Below, piece after piece: positions 44,128 through 55,733 of a stretch of 64,000 nucleotides of DNA (position 1 is the first letter of the stretch; every line of letters begins with the position of its first letter). A program made the position numbers and the translations under genes. The DNA comes from Stagonosporopsis chrysanthemi (Eukaryota > Ascomycota > Dothideomycetes > Pleosporales > Didymellaceae): the NCBI GenBank assembly GCA_022560025.1, contig JAFISE010000039.1, forward strand, positions 157,320-221,319, in the 5' to 3' direction. The notes beneath the pieces are model-generated. The model ran no database searches, was not told where the DNA came from, and worked only from the letters and a program-made list of their open reading frames with translations.

Positions 44128-46532
44128 ATGGTTCAGTCATCAGTTCTCGGTTTCCCCCGCATGGGTGCGGACCGTGAGCTCAAGAAGGCCAACGAGGCCT
44201 ACTGGGCTGGCAAGCTCTCACAGGAGGACCTCGTCAAGGAGGCCAGCCGTCTGAGGTTGGAGCACTGGAAGATCCAGAAGGATGCCGGTGTCGAGATCAT
44301 CCCCAGCAACGACTTCGCCTTCTACGACCACCTCCTCGACCATATTCAGCTGTTCAACGTAAGCAGCCCACCATCAGATGCTTGAACAATCCCGCTGACA
44401 AGTACAGGCTGTCCCAGAGCGTTACTCCAGCGCCAACCTGTCTACCCTCGATGAGTACTTCGCCATGGGCCGTGGTCACCAGAAGGACGGTGTCGACGTT
44501 CCTAGTCTGGTAAGTCGAGCGAAAGCTTGTGCCCCTAAGATAAGACATGACTAACACTACACAGGAAATGGTCAAGTGGTTCGACTCCAACTACCACTAC
44601 GTCAAGCCCACCTTCCAGGATGGCCAGAGCTTCAAGCTTGCCTCTGACCCCAAGCCCGTCCGCGAGTTCAAGGAGGCCAAGGAGGCCGGCATCACCACAC
44701 GCCCCGTCCTTGTTGGTCCCGTCTCCTTCCTTGCTCTTGGTAAGGCCGACCGCAACCAGTCCGTCGACCCCATCTCCCTGCTCGAGAAGCTTCTGCCCGT
44801 ATACGTCGAGCTCCTCCAACAGCTGAAGGAGGCTGGAGCCGAGTACGTCCAGATTGATGAGCCCGTCCTCGTTTTCGACCTTGAGCAGAAGATCAAGGAT
44901 GCCTTCAAGCCTGCCTACGAGAAGCTTACCGGCAGTGGCCTGCCTAAGCTGGTCCTTGCCACCTACTTTGGTGACATCGTCCACAACCTTGACGTCTTCT
45001 CCAGCATCCAGAACGTTGCTGCTGTTCACATCGATCTTGTCAGGAACCCTGAGCAGCTTGACACTGTTGCCAGCAAGCTTGGCTCCAACCAGGCCCTGTC
45101 CGTCGGTGTTGTTGACGGCCGTAACATCTGGAAGACCAACTTCAAGAATGCCATCGAGATCGTCGAGTCAGCCGTTCAGAAGCTCGGCAAGGACCGTGTT
45201 ATTGTCGCTACATCCAGCTCCCTTCTCCACACTCCCCACTCCCTTGACAGCGAGAAGAAGCTCGACGACGAGGTCCGCGACTGGTTCTCTTTCGCCGTCC
45301 AGAAGGTCGCTGAGGTTGTTGTCATCGCCAAGGCCGTCACCGAGGGCCCCGCGTCCGTCCGTGAGGCTCTCGAGGCCAACGCCAAGTCCATGCAGGCTCG
45401 CGCGACCTCCAAGCGCACCAACGTCCAGGCCGTCAAGGACCGCCAGGCCAGCGTCACCCCTGAGCAGCACGAGCGCAAGTCTGAGTTCCCTTCGCGTTAC
45501 GCTCAGCAGAAGGAGCACCTTTCCCTTCCTCTCTTCCCCACAACCACCATTGGTTCTTTCCCTCAGACCAAGGAGATCCGTATCCAGCGTAACAAGTTCA
45601 CCAAGGGTGAGATCACTGCTGAGGAGTACGAGAGGTTCATCGAGAAGGAGATTGAGGAGACCATCAAGATCCAAGATGAGCTTGACCTCGATGTCTACGT
45701 TCACGGTGAGCCCGAGCGCAACGACATGGTCCAGTACTTTGGCGAGCGCCTTGACGGTTATGCCTTCACCACCAAGGGCTGGGTTCAGTCCTACGGATCG
45801 CGCTGCGTTCGTCCCCCGATCATTGTCGGTGACATCTCCCGTCCCGCCCCTATGACCGTCAAGGAGTCCAAGTACGCCGCTTCGGTCTCCAAGAAGCCCA
45901 TGAAGGGTATGCTCACAGGTCCCATCACCTGTCTGCGATGGTCCTTCCCTCGTGACGATGTTCACCAGTCTGTCCAGGCTCAGCAGCTTGCTCTTGCCCT
46001 CCGCGATGAGGTCATTGACCTCGAGGCTGCTGGCATCTACGTCATTCAGGTCGACGAGCCTGCTCTCCGTGAGGGTCTTCCCCTCCGTAAGGGAACCGAG
46101 CGCGAGAAGTACCTGTCTTGGGCCGTCGACTCCTTCAAGCTCGCTTGCGCCGGTGTCAAGGACTCCACCCAGATTCACTCCCACTTCTGCTACTCCGAGT
46201 TCCAGGATTTCTTCCACGCCATCGCCGCTCTCGACGCTGACGTTCTCTCCATCGAGAACAGCAAGAGCGATGCCAAGCTTCTCAAGGTCTTCGAGGACAA
46301 GGAGTACCCCCGCCACATCGGTCCTGGTGTCTACGACATCCACTCTCCCCGTGTCCCCTCTGAGCAGGAGATCAAGGACCGTGTCGCTGACATGCTCAAG
46401 TACCTGAAGCCTGAGCAGCTTTGGATCAACCCCGACTGCGGTCTCAAGACCCGTCAGTGGAAGGAGACCAAGGCCGCCCTGATCAACATGGTCAACGCCG
46501 CCAAGTACAACCGCGAGAAGTACTCTTCTTGA
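44128..46532 (+). CDS. MET6: Cobalamin-independent methionine synthase
   Basis: Exons 44128-44358, 44408-44509 and 44565-46532 give 766 residues, the normal length. The N-terminal domain starts VLGFPRMG; the C-terminal catalytic barrel holds TTTIGSFPQT, HGEPERNDMVQYF, IQVDEPALREG and IHSHFCYSEF (zinc-binding His and Cys), and ends with WINPDCGLKTR (the other zinc Cys). The enzyme transfers the methyl group of 5-methyltetrahydropteroyl-triglutamate to homocysteine in the cytosol (EC 2.1.1.14). Codons are strongly biased toward C-ending and AAG/GAG, much more than neighbours, which signals high expression. Two short introns near the 5' end are usual for such genes. Confidence 0.97.
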
Positions 46533-47163
46533 TTTTTATGCCATTTGGCAACATAGACTGCGTTTCATCAACGCAGTCGCTTCGAGTGGCATATCAACAT
46601 GCCACTGTGTAATGTGTGTAATGACGTTCTTATGATACCCAAAAGTTCAACCTGCATTCTGGGTCGTTACGGTAGTTTCAAATGGGGATTTGGGGAGATG
46701 AACGATCTCAACATCGGCGTTCATCGACAGCAGAAGGCTCGATGCATGCTGACCGGCGTTTTGGTATTCTTTTAAAAACATTGCAGTCTTCAGACTGGGC
46801 GAACATTCGCAGGCAGATAGATGGCTCATCTCGAACAAGACAGAGCAAGTGGAGGTTTAAGAATGTAAAATCCATTCAGCTTCCAACACAGCTTCCAACA
46901 CAGCTTCCGCAAAGTGAATGACATCTGAATGTGAGGTTGAATAGAGACCCCAGAGGACGATAGCACGCACATGCTACATGATCTGTTGGAGTATACCGTT
47001 AATAAAGGACATAGAATGATGAGCCCAGGGCCTTTGATTGGGGTTCCTGAAAGTACTAAATGCGACGCTGCCTCGGTCCAACGCCATACGTGTCGACCAC
47101 TTACACTCTTCAAAGACCATCGCGTGCACAACCACCAACACCGCCCATGATATCCACACGGCC
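46533..47163. other. Intergenic region
   Basis: No gene seen. A short direct repeat (CAGCTTCCAACA, two copies and a partial third, about 46878-46910) is the only structure noticed. An in-frame ATG at 47038 would extend the next gene but gives no extra domain. Confidence 0.5.
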
Positions 47164-48300
47164 ATGATGTTCAACGTGCGCTCAATCATCCTACTGGTCA
47201 TATCCTACGTCGTGATCCCGCGCCTTACGTTCCTCCCACAGAATGTGCACTCACTGCTCATACTGTTCGGACCCTTTGTTCTCCCACGCATCGTGGACTG
47301 GTTCAACGTCGCTCGCGCAAGCTCTCAAAGCGTCCTTATGCGGCCGACTCCTCCAAGAGTCCAGAACGCACTGAACCTACTCTTCGTCGCCGCCGGCGCC
47401 TGCCTGGTCCTATCCCTACCTCGCTTCGCACCCGAAAACATATTCGTTGCGACGCAGAGCCACATCCGCACCGAGACCAGCGTGTTGTTCGCTCGTTTGC
47501 GACACCTCAGGTCTCTGACAGAAGTCGACCTCGCATTACGATCGAAATTCGAAGTCAACGGGCGCAACAAACTATACTATCTAGCATACGGCCCAGACAC
47601 ATTGTTGAACTGCGTGTGGTGCGCCACGGCAAATGGCGACGATACGAACAACTACTTCTTATACACCCTGTCAAAGACAATCATGCCGCACATTTTCCAA
47701 TTTGCTATACTGGGCTTGGCGACATCTTCGTTAGTTGGGACCGAAGGCTCGAGGTTTCGCACGCACGCGACCATCCTGGGGCTTGCAACTCTGATCGTGG
47801 AGACCTGGTTCATGGCGACTTACGACATCGCGGCCAATAAGCGGGCAAGGTACTTGCAGGATCTCGAGTCGATATACTGGCGAGTCAGGTTTCTGCGTTA
47901 CATCGCATTCGCGGTACAGGATATTGGCATTGCGTTCGTGCTATGGGCTACCAGCACAAATCGATGGCTTGCGAAGCCTGTCTCGATTGCGGAGCGACTA
48001 GAGATGGCGACACGCGTGTCCGAGGAGACGTTGAACAGAATGCGCGCGCTTGGTCTTATCACAAACTCGGTCAATCGCGATCCAGCACTCCGAGGTGTTA
48101 GAGAAGAATACTGGACGACAGAGGGACAGGTCATGTCGGAGACGGTGCAAGAGGAAGCTGTTATGGAGCAGATCAACGCCGCGATAAGCAAGATGGACTT
48201 CAATGCGTTAGAAGGACGGGTAGGCGAAGTCGCAGATGGTATTTTGAAGGGCATTGACGGTCTTCGACAGCCTGGTCAGGCGATTGAAGTGACTTCGTAG
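47164..48300 (+). CDS. Polytopic membrane protein, function unknown
   Basis: A single exon of 378 residues from MMFNVRS. Hydrophobic segments are visible near residues 6-35, 65-85, 185-205, 208-228 and 255-275, so about four to six membrane helices, with a conserved-looking hydrophilic loop (NGRNKLYYLAYGPDTLLN). The C-terminal 110 residues are soluble and helical. I do not recognise the family. The start was chosen because the upstream ATG at 47038 adds a non-hydrophobic stretch. Confidence 0.75.
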   Translation: MMFNVRSIILLVISYVVIPRLTFLPQNVHSLLILFGPFVLPRIVDWFNVARASSQSVLMRPTPPRVQNALNLLFVAAGACLVLSLPRFAPENIFVATQSHIRTETSVLFARLRHLRSLTEVDLALRSKFEVNGRNKLYYLAYGPDTLLNCVWCATANGDDTNNYFLYTLSKTIMPHIFQFAILGLATSSLVGTEGSRFRTHATILGLATLIVETWFMATYDIAANKRARYLQDLESIYWRVRFLRYIAFAVQDIGIAFVLWATSTNRWLAKPVSIAERLEMATRVSEETLNRMRALGLITNSVNRDPALRGVREEYWTTEGQVMSETVQEEAVMEQINAAISKMDFNALEGRVGEVADGILKGIDGLRQPGQAIEVTS

Positions 48301-49248
48301 AGCATTCGTCTACTAGAGTGCCAGGGTGCCTTTGGAGGCGGATATAGATGGGCGGGCTACTAGCGGTATCTCCAGCACAACGTTGCGGACGTCACGGTAC
48401 TTGGACTTATCTCAAGATCTGACTTCCTATTGCGATCTTGAAAATATGGATCCCCACCTGCCGCTCAAGTTTGTTGTATCCCCTGGTCACTTGATCCTTC
48501 TACATTGTTGTGCCGAACGCCTCCACCAGGCGGCTTTGTTGAACCGCCCTTTGCCGAGCCTCCACGATCAGACCGTCGACTACTGTCCTCCAAGTGTATC
48601 CAGCATACCTAAATGACAGCTCCGATATCGCTGCTTTATTGTGTAACGACCAAAGCATGATCATCTTAATGAGATCCGAACCGGAGGGTGACTTCTGCGG
48701 CTGAGTGTGAGTCGTTCGTGCATCGAGCAATCGGAGGGATACCGGAGTTGGGGTACACGGATATTTCAGGGCTAGTGGTACTGGATACTGCAGGCCTAAG
48801 CGTGACCGCACGCCCTATGCAACTTGCCTTGCACATCCTGCAGGAGCGTTTCCCGACTTTCTTGGCTGTGAATAGAAATTTCGTCATGGCCGTGAAGAAA
48901 TTTGTATGCCATTGTGTAGATGTAATGTGGCGAGAGCGCGAGAGAATGTCAATTGCGGTACGCAGCCATCTTGAACCGCACAAAATTCTTAAAGCCGTAT
49001 CAGGGTCCACACAGGATTTCGTCAACGCGTTTCTTTATCAAACACCGCCATTGATGCAAGGAAGACTAGTCATCTAGGTCCCGCGGTACTCCGTCTTCCG
49101 CATTTTTAGTCTCAAATTCTCCGCGTGATAGGAGGTGTGACTCTTGAGAAAACTTCTAGTCCTTATAAGACCTGTTCCCCAACCTTTCCAATTCGACTTC
49201 AGAACAAACTCGCACACACCATCGGTAGCCATCATCCCAACAGCCACC
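48301..49248. other. Intergenic region
   Basis: No gene called. A 129-codon open frame at 48688-49077 has no recognisable domain or biased composition. The sequence TGACTCT at 49137-49143 resembles a Gcn4/CPC1 half match upstream of the aminotransferase, which would fit amino-acid control, but one site is weak evidence. Confidence 0.45.
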
Positions 49249-50586
49249 ATGTCTCCCATTGCTCTCACACCTCCCAACGATGGCGAGAACGTCACCGACC
49301 TCACCAGCTCTGGCATTCAGCACGCCCTGGAGAAGTCAGCCCCTTCGCAATTGAAGTCGGCATCCCTCACAAACACCATCACTGCCACACCGCCACCGGA
49401 GTGCGAGACAAAGACTCAGGCTGACGAGTCACCTCTTGCTGAGCTCGATGCTTCTAAAGTAGAATGCACCTACACCGAGGCCCCCCGGCCAGTCCCCGCC
49501 TTGGGCTCAGCCGAGATGGCTTCCCAGAAAGTCTGCACCGACCACATGATTCAGGCCAAGTGGACCGTTGAAGAAGGCTGGGCGGCACCAACTCTCCAGC
49601 CTTACGGCCCCATTTCCCTGGCACCAACAGCATCATGCCTGCACTACGCGACCGAGTGCTTCGAGGGAATGAAGCTCTACCGCGGACATGACGGCAAGCT
49701 CCGCCTGTTCCGCCCGGATCTGAACTGCAACCGCATGCTCATGTCCACGAACCGCATCGCCCTTCCTGCGTTCCCACCCAAGGAGCTCCTCAAGCTCATT
49801 GTCAAGCTGTGCGAGACAGATGGTGCCAAGTGGCTTCCCAAGGACCGCCCCGGCAGCTTCCTGTACATCCGTCCCACTATGATCGCCTCAGACCCTGCTC
49901 TCGGCGTTGAGCGACCAAAGGAGGCCCTTCTCTTCGTTATCCTCTGCTGTTTCGCTCCCATGGGTGACATGTCGGGTGGCATTAAGCTGCTCGCATCTCA
50001 GGACGACATGTGCCGTGCCTGGCCTGGAGGTTTCGGATACGCCAAGGTTGGTGCCAACTACGGACCCTCTCTCGTTGCACAGGGCGAGGCGAGAGCGAGG
50101 GGATTCCACCAGATTCTCTGGCTTTTCGGCGAGGACTGCACTGTCACTGAAGCTGGTGCTAGCAACTTCTTCGTTGTCTGGCGCACAAAAGAGGGCAAGC
50201 TGCAGCTCGTTACCGCCGATCTGAACGAGCGCATCGTTCTTGATGGTGTTACGCGACGATCCATCCTTGAGCTCGCACGCACCAAGCTGACACAAGGCTA
50301 CGAGGAACTCGAGGCTGTTGAGGTTGTTGAGCGCAAGTTCAATATCTTCGAGCTCTTGGAGGCTGCCAAGGAGGGTCGTCTTGTCGAGGCTTTCGCTGCT
50401 GGAACCGCCTGGTTCGTCACTCCTATCAGCCAGATCCACTTCCGTGGCGAAGATATCAATGTTCCCATGGCCAAGGGTCAGGTTGGCGCCTATGCCGATG
50501 TTGTCAGGACATGGCTGAAGGGCATCATGTGGGGGAGTGATGGCATGGAGGACCACCAGTGGGGTCACGTCGTGAACGAGCAATAG
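49249..50586 (+). CDS. Branched-chain amino acid aminotransferase
   Basis: A single exon of 445 residues from the ATG in CAGCCACCATG; an in-frame ATG at 49144 would add 35 residues before it. Fold type IV aminotransferase motifs: ATECFEGMKLYRG, FLYIRPTMIA, FGYAKVGANYGPS with the PLP-binding Lys, and VTEAGASNFFVVW. The reaction is transamination of Leu, Ile and Val with 2-oxoglutarate (EC 2.6.1.42). The N-terminus lacks a clear presequence, so the cytosol is likely. No pathway genes are adjacent. Confidence 0.95.
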   Translation: MSPIALTPPNDGENVTDLTSSGIQHALEKSAPSQLKSASLTNTITATPPPECETKTQADESPLAELDASKVECTYTEAPRPVPALGSAEMASQKVCTDHMIQAKWTVEEGWAAPTLQPYGPISLAPTASCLHYATECFEGMKLYRGHDGKLRLFRPDLNCNRMLMSTNRIALPAFPPKELLKLIVKLCETDGAKWLPKDRPGSFLYIRPTMIASDPALGVERPKEALLFVILCCFAPMGDMSGGIKLLASQDDMCRAWPGGFGYAKVGANYGPSLVAQGEARARGFHQILWLFGEDCTVTEAGASNFFVVWRTKEGKLQLVTADLNERIVLDGVTRRSILELARTKLTQGYEELEAVEVVERKFNIFELLEAAKEGRLVEAFAAGTAWFVTPISQIHFRGEDINVPMAKGQVGAYADVVRTWLKGIMWGSDGMEDHQWGHVVNEQ

Positions 50587-50979
50587 ACCTCGACCCACGT
50601 TTGTGTTTTATTTTGCGACATTGAATAGACCAAAAGGGCACGGATGTCTCAAAATTTCGGGTGGACAAAAAGCCTTAAGCACGTTTTCTTTGCATATAGC
50701 ATGGCGTTCTGGTTTCGCGTCATGGGAAAAGACGAATGACCATCAAAACAATTATTACCCTCTCGCTCGATGTGTCAACGATTCCCCTTGAATTGTCCGC
50801 GAAGTAGCAATTGACTAATTACTTATTTTTACATCACACGCTCCTTTGAAGATGATTTCAATGGCCAATCGGAGTGTCGTGATATGATAACTTAGCTCGA
50901 TTACCTCATCCATGATTTTGCGGCGAGACGAAGAGCCTCGGTGCCATCATCCATCTCTACGATACTCACACAACACACA
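50587..50979. other. Intergenic region
   Basis: No gene seen; 3' flank of the aminotransferase and promoter of the glutaredoxin. Confidence 0.5.
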
Positions 50980-51588
50980 ATGTTCGCAAGACGTGCAGTT
51001 CCTCAGGTTCGTACTCCGTACTCCGACACAGCTTCTCGTTCTGTATAACTGGCGTCTGACAGCACCAGGCATTCCGCGCCGCCACCCGCGCAACCTCCGC
51101 CCGCACCGCCCCAAGCACACGCTTCCTCACACCCTTCCAAATCCGATGCCTTTCCGATGAAGTGCGCACCGCAATTGACCGTGCAGTCGCCTCCTCGCCC
51201 GTCGTACTGTTCATGAAGGGAACACCAGAGACACCACAGTGCGGATTCTCAAGAGCGAGTATTCAGATTCTGGGCATGCAGGGTGTCGACCCAGACAAGT
51301 TCACAGCATTCAACGTGCTCGAGGACCAGGACTTGAGGGCTGGTACGTTATTTGCGCGCCTTTGGCTGTAGAGCTCGAGGTCTAGTGAGATGGCGTGAGG
51401 ATAGCGAGCTGACAAATGCGACAGGAATCAAGGAGTACTCCGAATGGCCCACGATACCCCAGCTCTACGTCGATAAGGAGTTCATTGGTGGTTGCGATAT
51501 TCTTATGACTATGCACCAGGACGGTTCGTTGGCTAAGATGCTTGAGGAGAAGGGCGTTGTTGTGCCTGCTGAGGGTGAGCAGAAGTAA
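50980..51588 (+). CDS. GRX5: Mitochondrial monothiol glutaredoxin Grx5
   Basis: Exons 50980-51006, 51069-51342 and 51425-51588 give 154 residues. The first exon encodes only MFARRAVPQ, the start of an Arg/Ala/Thr-rich mitochondrial presequence. The domain has MKGTPETPQCGFS with the CGFS active site, WPTIPQLYV and GGCDIL for glutathione and Fe-S cluster binding. Grx5 transfers Fe-S clusters in the mitochondrial matrix. Length and order are standard. Confidence 0.95.
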
Positions 51589-51921
51589 GAACTCAGTAAT
51601 ATGAGTAGGGGACTTGAAAGAGGCAAACATGCAAAGCACGTAATGATTGTACTATATAGCCTGGAAGCCTAGTCTTGCTCTATGGCAGCGAGCAGCGTAT
51701 TGTGAAAAGTACAGATACCTCATCTCCTAGCAGCACGCGCGCTAAAGTGAGAGCGTGCGAGCTTGCATCCTTGTCAGTATGCTCGAAGCTGTGTTCGAGC
51801 TATTAATTGTCTGTGTGGCTGGTTTTCACAACAGTCCATCGTGCCTTCCTGACCGGGTCGGCTTGTTGACATTTTGTTCCACCTCACCTCACCACGCATC
51901 GTTCTGCCTTCCCAGGTCTCA
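51589..51921. other. Intergenic region
   Basis: No gene seen between GRX5 and the coiled-coil gene. Confidence 0.5.
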
Positions 51922-52990
51922 ATGAACAGCAAAAGCGCGACCTCCGCTATGCAAGCACGCCATCGAGATGCTCTCGAGACACCGAACCCAAGTAAACCCC
52001 TCTCAAAGGTAGTGACCGTCTCCGCAGCTGGTCCTTTCAAGGCACGAAACCTCGATACACCGCAACAACCCAGCACCCGCAGTGCACAGAAGTCGACCGT
52101 CACGAAGAAAGACCGAAAGAGAGAAGAAGAGGTGCATCCGCTCGCTTTGGCTTTCAAAGGCAAGAGCGACATGTCAGCTCGCCAGTGGCGCTTAGCTGAC
52201 GTGCTTTCCAGAAAAGAGCGAAGAGTACCGCCGTCACCTGTACGCCACTGCTATTACCAAGATCGATGGAGATCTCGACACGTTGCTGAACAAACTTTAC
52301 GAGAGCAACCTCCAAGACGCCTCATCGGACCCCGTCAGCGAGGGCTCTCAGGCTTCGCCACTCAGGCTCACGGTGCCTGTCAAGTATCAGCGAATGGTTC
52401 AGAAGCTCTATCACCCTCTTGGCAGCTACCGGTTTTACCTCCAAAGGACAAAGCCTTCTGGCGAAGTCGAGCGTATCCAGACTTCATTGCTCGACCGCTT
52501 CCGGGCCTTCGAAGAGCACATACGAGCTGAGGCGGAGCAGATGAAAGCATTGCAGCGACAGTGGGAGGGCGTCATGGCTGAAATCTTCCAACTAGGCGTC
52601 GTCTGTCTGGGTGAAACCAATATTGCTGATTTGCTGTCGACCGCCAATGCAGCTGCGGATGCCTCCTCGCCAGCATCCAAAGCCGAATCAACACTCTTCG
52701 TGCCCGAGGATGGCAAACCTGCAAAAGAGAAGAGAAAGAGGAAACATGTATCGTTCGCCAGTCCAGACTTGATGACGTTATTTCCAGAGTTCCTGTTTCA
52801 GGCATCAGGAAACCAAAAGCCCGTCCCGACTGCTTCTGACCTACCTCTAGGAGACGTCCAAAAACTCAAAGAAGAAGTCTCCGCCCTCGGCAAACAGCAC
52901 AGTGCAGACTTGCGGGGACTCGAACACGAGCACAAGGCGTGGTGGGAGAGGAAGCAGAAACAGTTTGCACATACGCTCATGCAAGACTGA
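51922..52990 (+). CDS. Coiled-coil protein, function unknown, with a GC-AG intron
   Basis: Exons 51922-52159 and 52212-52990 encode 338 residues; an in-frame ATG at 51874 would add 16. The intron starts GCAAGA rather than GT, has a GCTGAC branch site and ends TTTCCAG; without it the frame is broken. The N-terminus is disordered and basic; a helical segment (about 95-215, YRRHLYATAITKIDGDLDTL onward) is followed by a basic patch (KEKRKRKH), and a C-terminal coiled coil (about 295-335). I do not recognise the family; nuclear or kinetochore proteins have such layouts, but this is only a guess. Confidence 0.7.
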
Positions 52991-53359
52991 GTGGATGGTC
53001 ATTGCCCTCATAGATACGTGCTGACGGGTAATGAATGTGAGTGTGTTCACATGTTCAGTGGGGCCTGTAACGAGAAGATCAAGTTACATCTAACACTATT
53101 TTGTGGACTGCGCAGATGGCCAGCGTTACTGTCGATATCACGGAATATGAATAGAATAGTCAGGTGAAGTATCGTGTTTCTGTTTGCAATTGATACTCTA
53201 CTCTGTACTGATATAGTCTAAACAGCCTATCCTTGATGACATCGATAATACAATTCTCATCCTCAGCTTACAAAAAACAACGGTCTAGTTGATCTAGCTG
53301 GATATCCCGACATGAAATGAAATCCTCCGCGGCTGCTCTCCCTCGTCACTCGTACGCAC
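52991..53359. other. Convergent intergenic region
   Basis: No gene seen between the two 3' ends; AT-rich stretch at about 53140-53240. Confidence 0.5.
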
Positions 53360-54545
53360 TTAGTCGAACGAGCTCTTGAAGACCCACCTCTGGTCCTCGG
53401 GCTGCTCAAAAGGCACGCCAAGCTCGAACAGGGTAACAACGGCACTCGAGAAGTCCTTGAAGAAGGCGTCGCTGTCCTTGGCATAGAGCTCAGCATACTT
53501 CCTGAAGGTCTTGTCCTTGACAATCTCCATGTCGGTAGGCAGCATCATCAGCGTCTTGGTCTTGACGTCCTCGAACTGCTTGGGGCCGTTCCACTTCTTG
53601 TACGCCCACTTCTCCTCCATCAGCAGCTTGAAGTAGTCGTTGGTGAGGGTGGTGGGGCTGAAGGTCCAGGGGCCGTCGTAGCCGGAGCGGTCCGTGTGGC
53701 AGCGGCCCAGGGCGTGGGCGCCGGACAGAGCCACCATGGCGCGGTCATCGAAGCCCATACGGCCGAAGATGGCGCGGATGTGGCTGCGGTCCTTGGAGGC
53801 GTCAGGCAGGCGGCCGTCGGGTGTGCAGAAGGAAAGGTCGCGGTCGCTGCGGCCGGCGCGGTAGGGGATCTTGGGGCCTTGCATCTCTTGGATTGCAGCG
53901 ACGCCGGCGAGGATCCAGAGGTCAGAGTAGGTGATCCAGGGGAAGGCCTCCTTGACGGGCTCAAGGAAGTCACGGGCAGCCTTCAGACCAGCATTGGCGC
54001 CGTGGTCGCCTTCGGGGGCGAAGCGCATGGTGGCGCCGTTGGAACCGCCAGTGTTGGTCTCCTTATCGTAGCTGTGTGGTGTCAGATGGTGGGCAGCATC
54101 GGTGGACACAGTAGGATACTCACGTTCCGGAAGCGTGCCACGCCAGACGTAGCAGGACGGGGCCGTAGCTGCCATCATCGTAGTTGTCGTGCTCCTCGAG
54201 CAGCTTCGCGATGTGGTTGTAGACCTCCTGGTAGTTCTCAAAGCGAGGGACGAAGGGCGCCCTGGGCTTGCCCTCGAGGCCTAGCAACTCAGGCTTGTAT
54301 GTGTAGGCAGCGTACGCGGCAGCACCGACTAGCAGGGCACCAGCGCCGACGAACATGCCAGTGGGGTTGCCCTCGTACTTCTCGCCAGCCTCTTCGTTGC
54401 CCGTGGCGTAGCCGCGCTGCCACTGCTTGCTGCGGAAAGCATTCTGGGCGGGCGCAACGAAGCGGGCGGAGCGTGTGGTAGTGGAGCGCAGAGAGGGAGC
54501 AGCGATGCGCAGCGCGCGGGAGAAAGTTCGCGAGGCAGATGCCAT
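53360..54545 (-). CDS. CCP1: Mitochondrial cytochrome c peroxidase
   Basis: Minus-strand exons 54124-54545 and 53360-54071 give 377 residues; junction codon AC|C. A Ser/Arg-rich presequence is followed by a hydrophobic sorting segment (GMFVGAGALLVGAAAYAAY) as in inner-membrane-sorted Ccp1. LLRLAWHASGT carries distal Arg, Trp and His, GAHALGRCH the proximal heme His, and GPWTFSPTTLTNDYF the radical Trp. It reduces hydrogen peroxide with cytochrome c in the intermembrane space. The intron follows directly after the distal site motif. Confidence 0.96.
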
Positions 54546-55733
54546 TGTGGTGTGTTGGCAGTGTGTGACTGAGGACCCTGTATGCTAGGTGAAGTAGTAG
54601 ACAGGCAGTGCTCAATGGCAGCCAAAGTAGACACTTGGTTTATCAAAGAAAGCGAAGATGAAGGCGATCAATCAGCCAGGGCGCGGACGCTTATAAGGGA
54701 CAAGTGATCCGGGGCAGCAAAGATGGCAACATCTTCTAGAAAACGCGATAAAAGAAGTGGAGGCTTCGCGCCGATCGGCCAATTAGCAGCGCTACAATTG
54801 CCAATCGTCTGGACTGCAGTGATTACAGGAGCCGAGGTCGTGGCATCTGTCAGGGAGGGAGCTGCCATATTTGACCGGTCAGAGACGGTGATTCCGCACC
54901 ATGCGGACGCGCAGGAGCTGTTGTTTCGCCCAAGCTGGCGTGGGATGCTTGCGGTTTTGTAGCTTTCCAATCCGCCTCCTACTCATCCGCACTCCTGGCC
55001 GTCTCATTGGCTGGATGTGTCCGGATCAACGCAGGGCTGGGTCTAAAAGAGGGGTAACGAGGCTCTGCGGACACGCGAATCCGACCTGCATATTGTATGG
55101 GGGCTGATTTCCTCTGCTTCGTTCACGTTGTTGCATCTACTGTATTCACATCACGGCCCGCTCCTCTGTTGTCACGAACTTGGAGCACAACGGTATCCAC
55201 CTGCTCCACTCTCGGCAGCAAATCGGCTCTGAGGTTTTGTCATCTCCCACCGCCGAGACCTCTAGATATTCGCCGTGCCCACATGCCGTCGCCGCCCCGG
55301 TGCGGCAAAGAGTGGGATAGCGTGGTTCTCCAGACTCGTTGCCTGACACATGTAACACTCTCATATGATGTCGAAAACACTGCAGACAAGTTGTTCCTCC
55401 ATCTCCGCTAATCTAGTTCGAGCTGACCGCCCTCAAGAAAGATGCCGAACATGCCGTAAGGCTGCCGAAATTTCGCTGCCGGTGCGTATGAGCTTAGGAA
55501 GCGGTGGTGTCGAATAACTACAATGTGTATTGATGAGGCCTAGCAGCCATTCCACCCAAGTATCAACCAGAACTATTTCAAAGAAGTTGTCACTATTAGC
55601 CCTGTGAACGCCGTACATGCAATGCCCCGTCTGTGAACGCCAAAGCTATGAACCCACAACTCCATGCGTGATTATGCAAGCGAACACCTCAAAGACAAAA
55701 TAAACAGGAAGGATGAGTAAGAATGCCCAGGTT
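54546..55733. other. Intergenic region, no gene seen
   Basis: 1.2 kb between CCP1 upstream DNA and the F-box gene's 3' end. Open frames are short and featureless. The first 150 bases are the probable CCP1 leader and promoter. Confidence 0.5.

Noticed and set aside
45168..46343. 391-codon open frame antisense to MET6
   Set aside because: A shadow caused by the strong codon bias of MET6; Leu/Gly/Asp-rich product without motifs.
48688..49077. 129-codon open frame upstream of the aminotransferase
   Set aside because: No recognisable domain, no intron-supported extension; could still be a small gene, but evidence is too thin.
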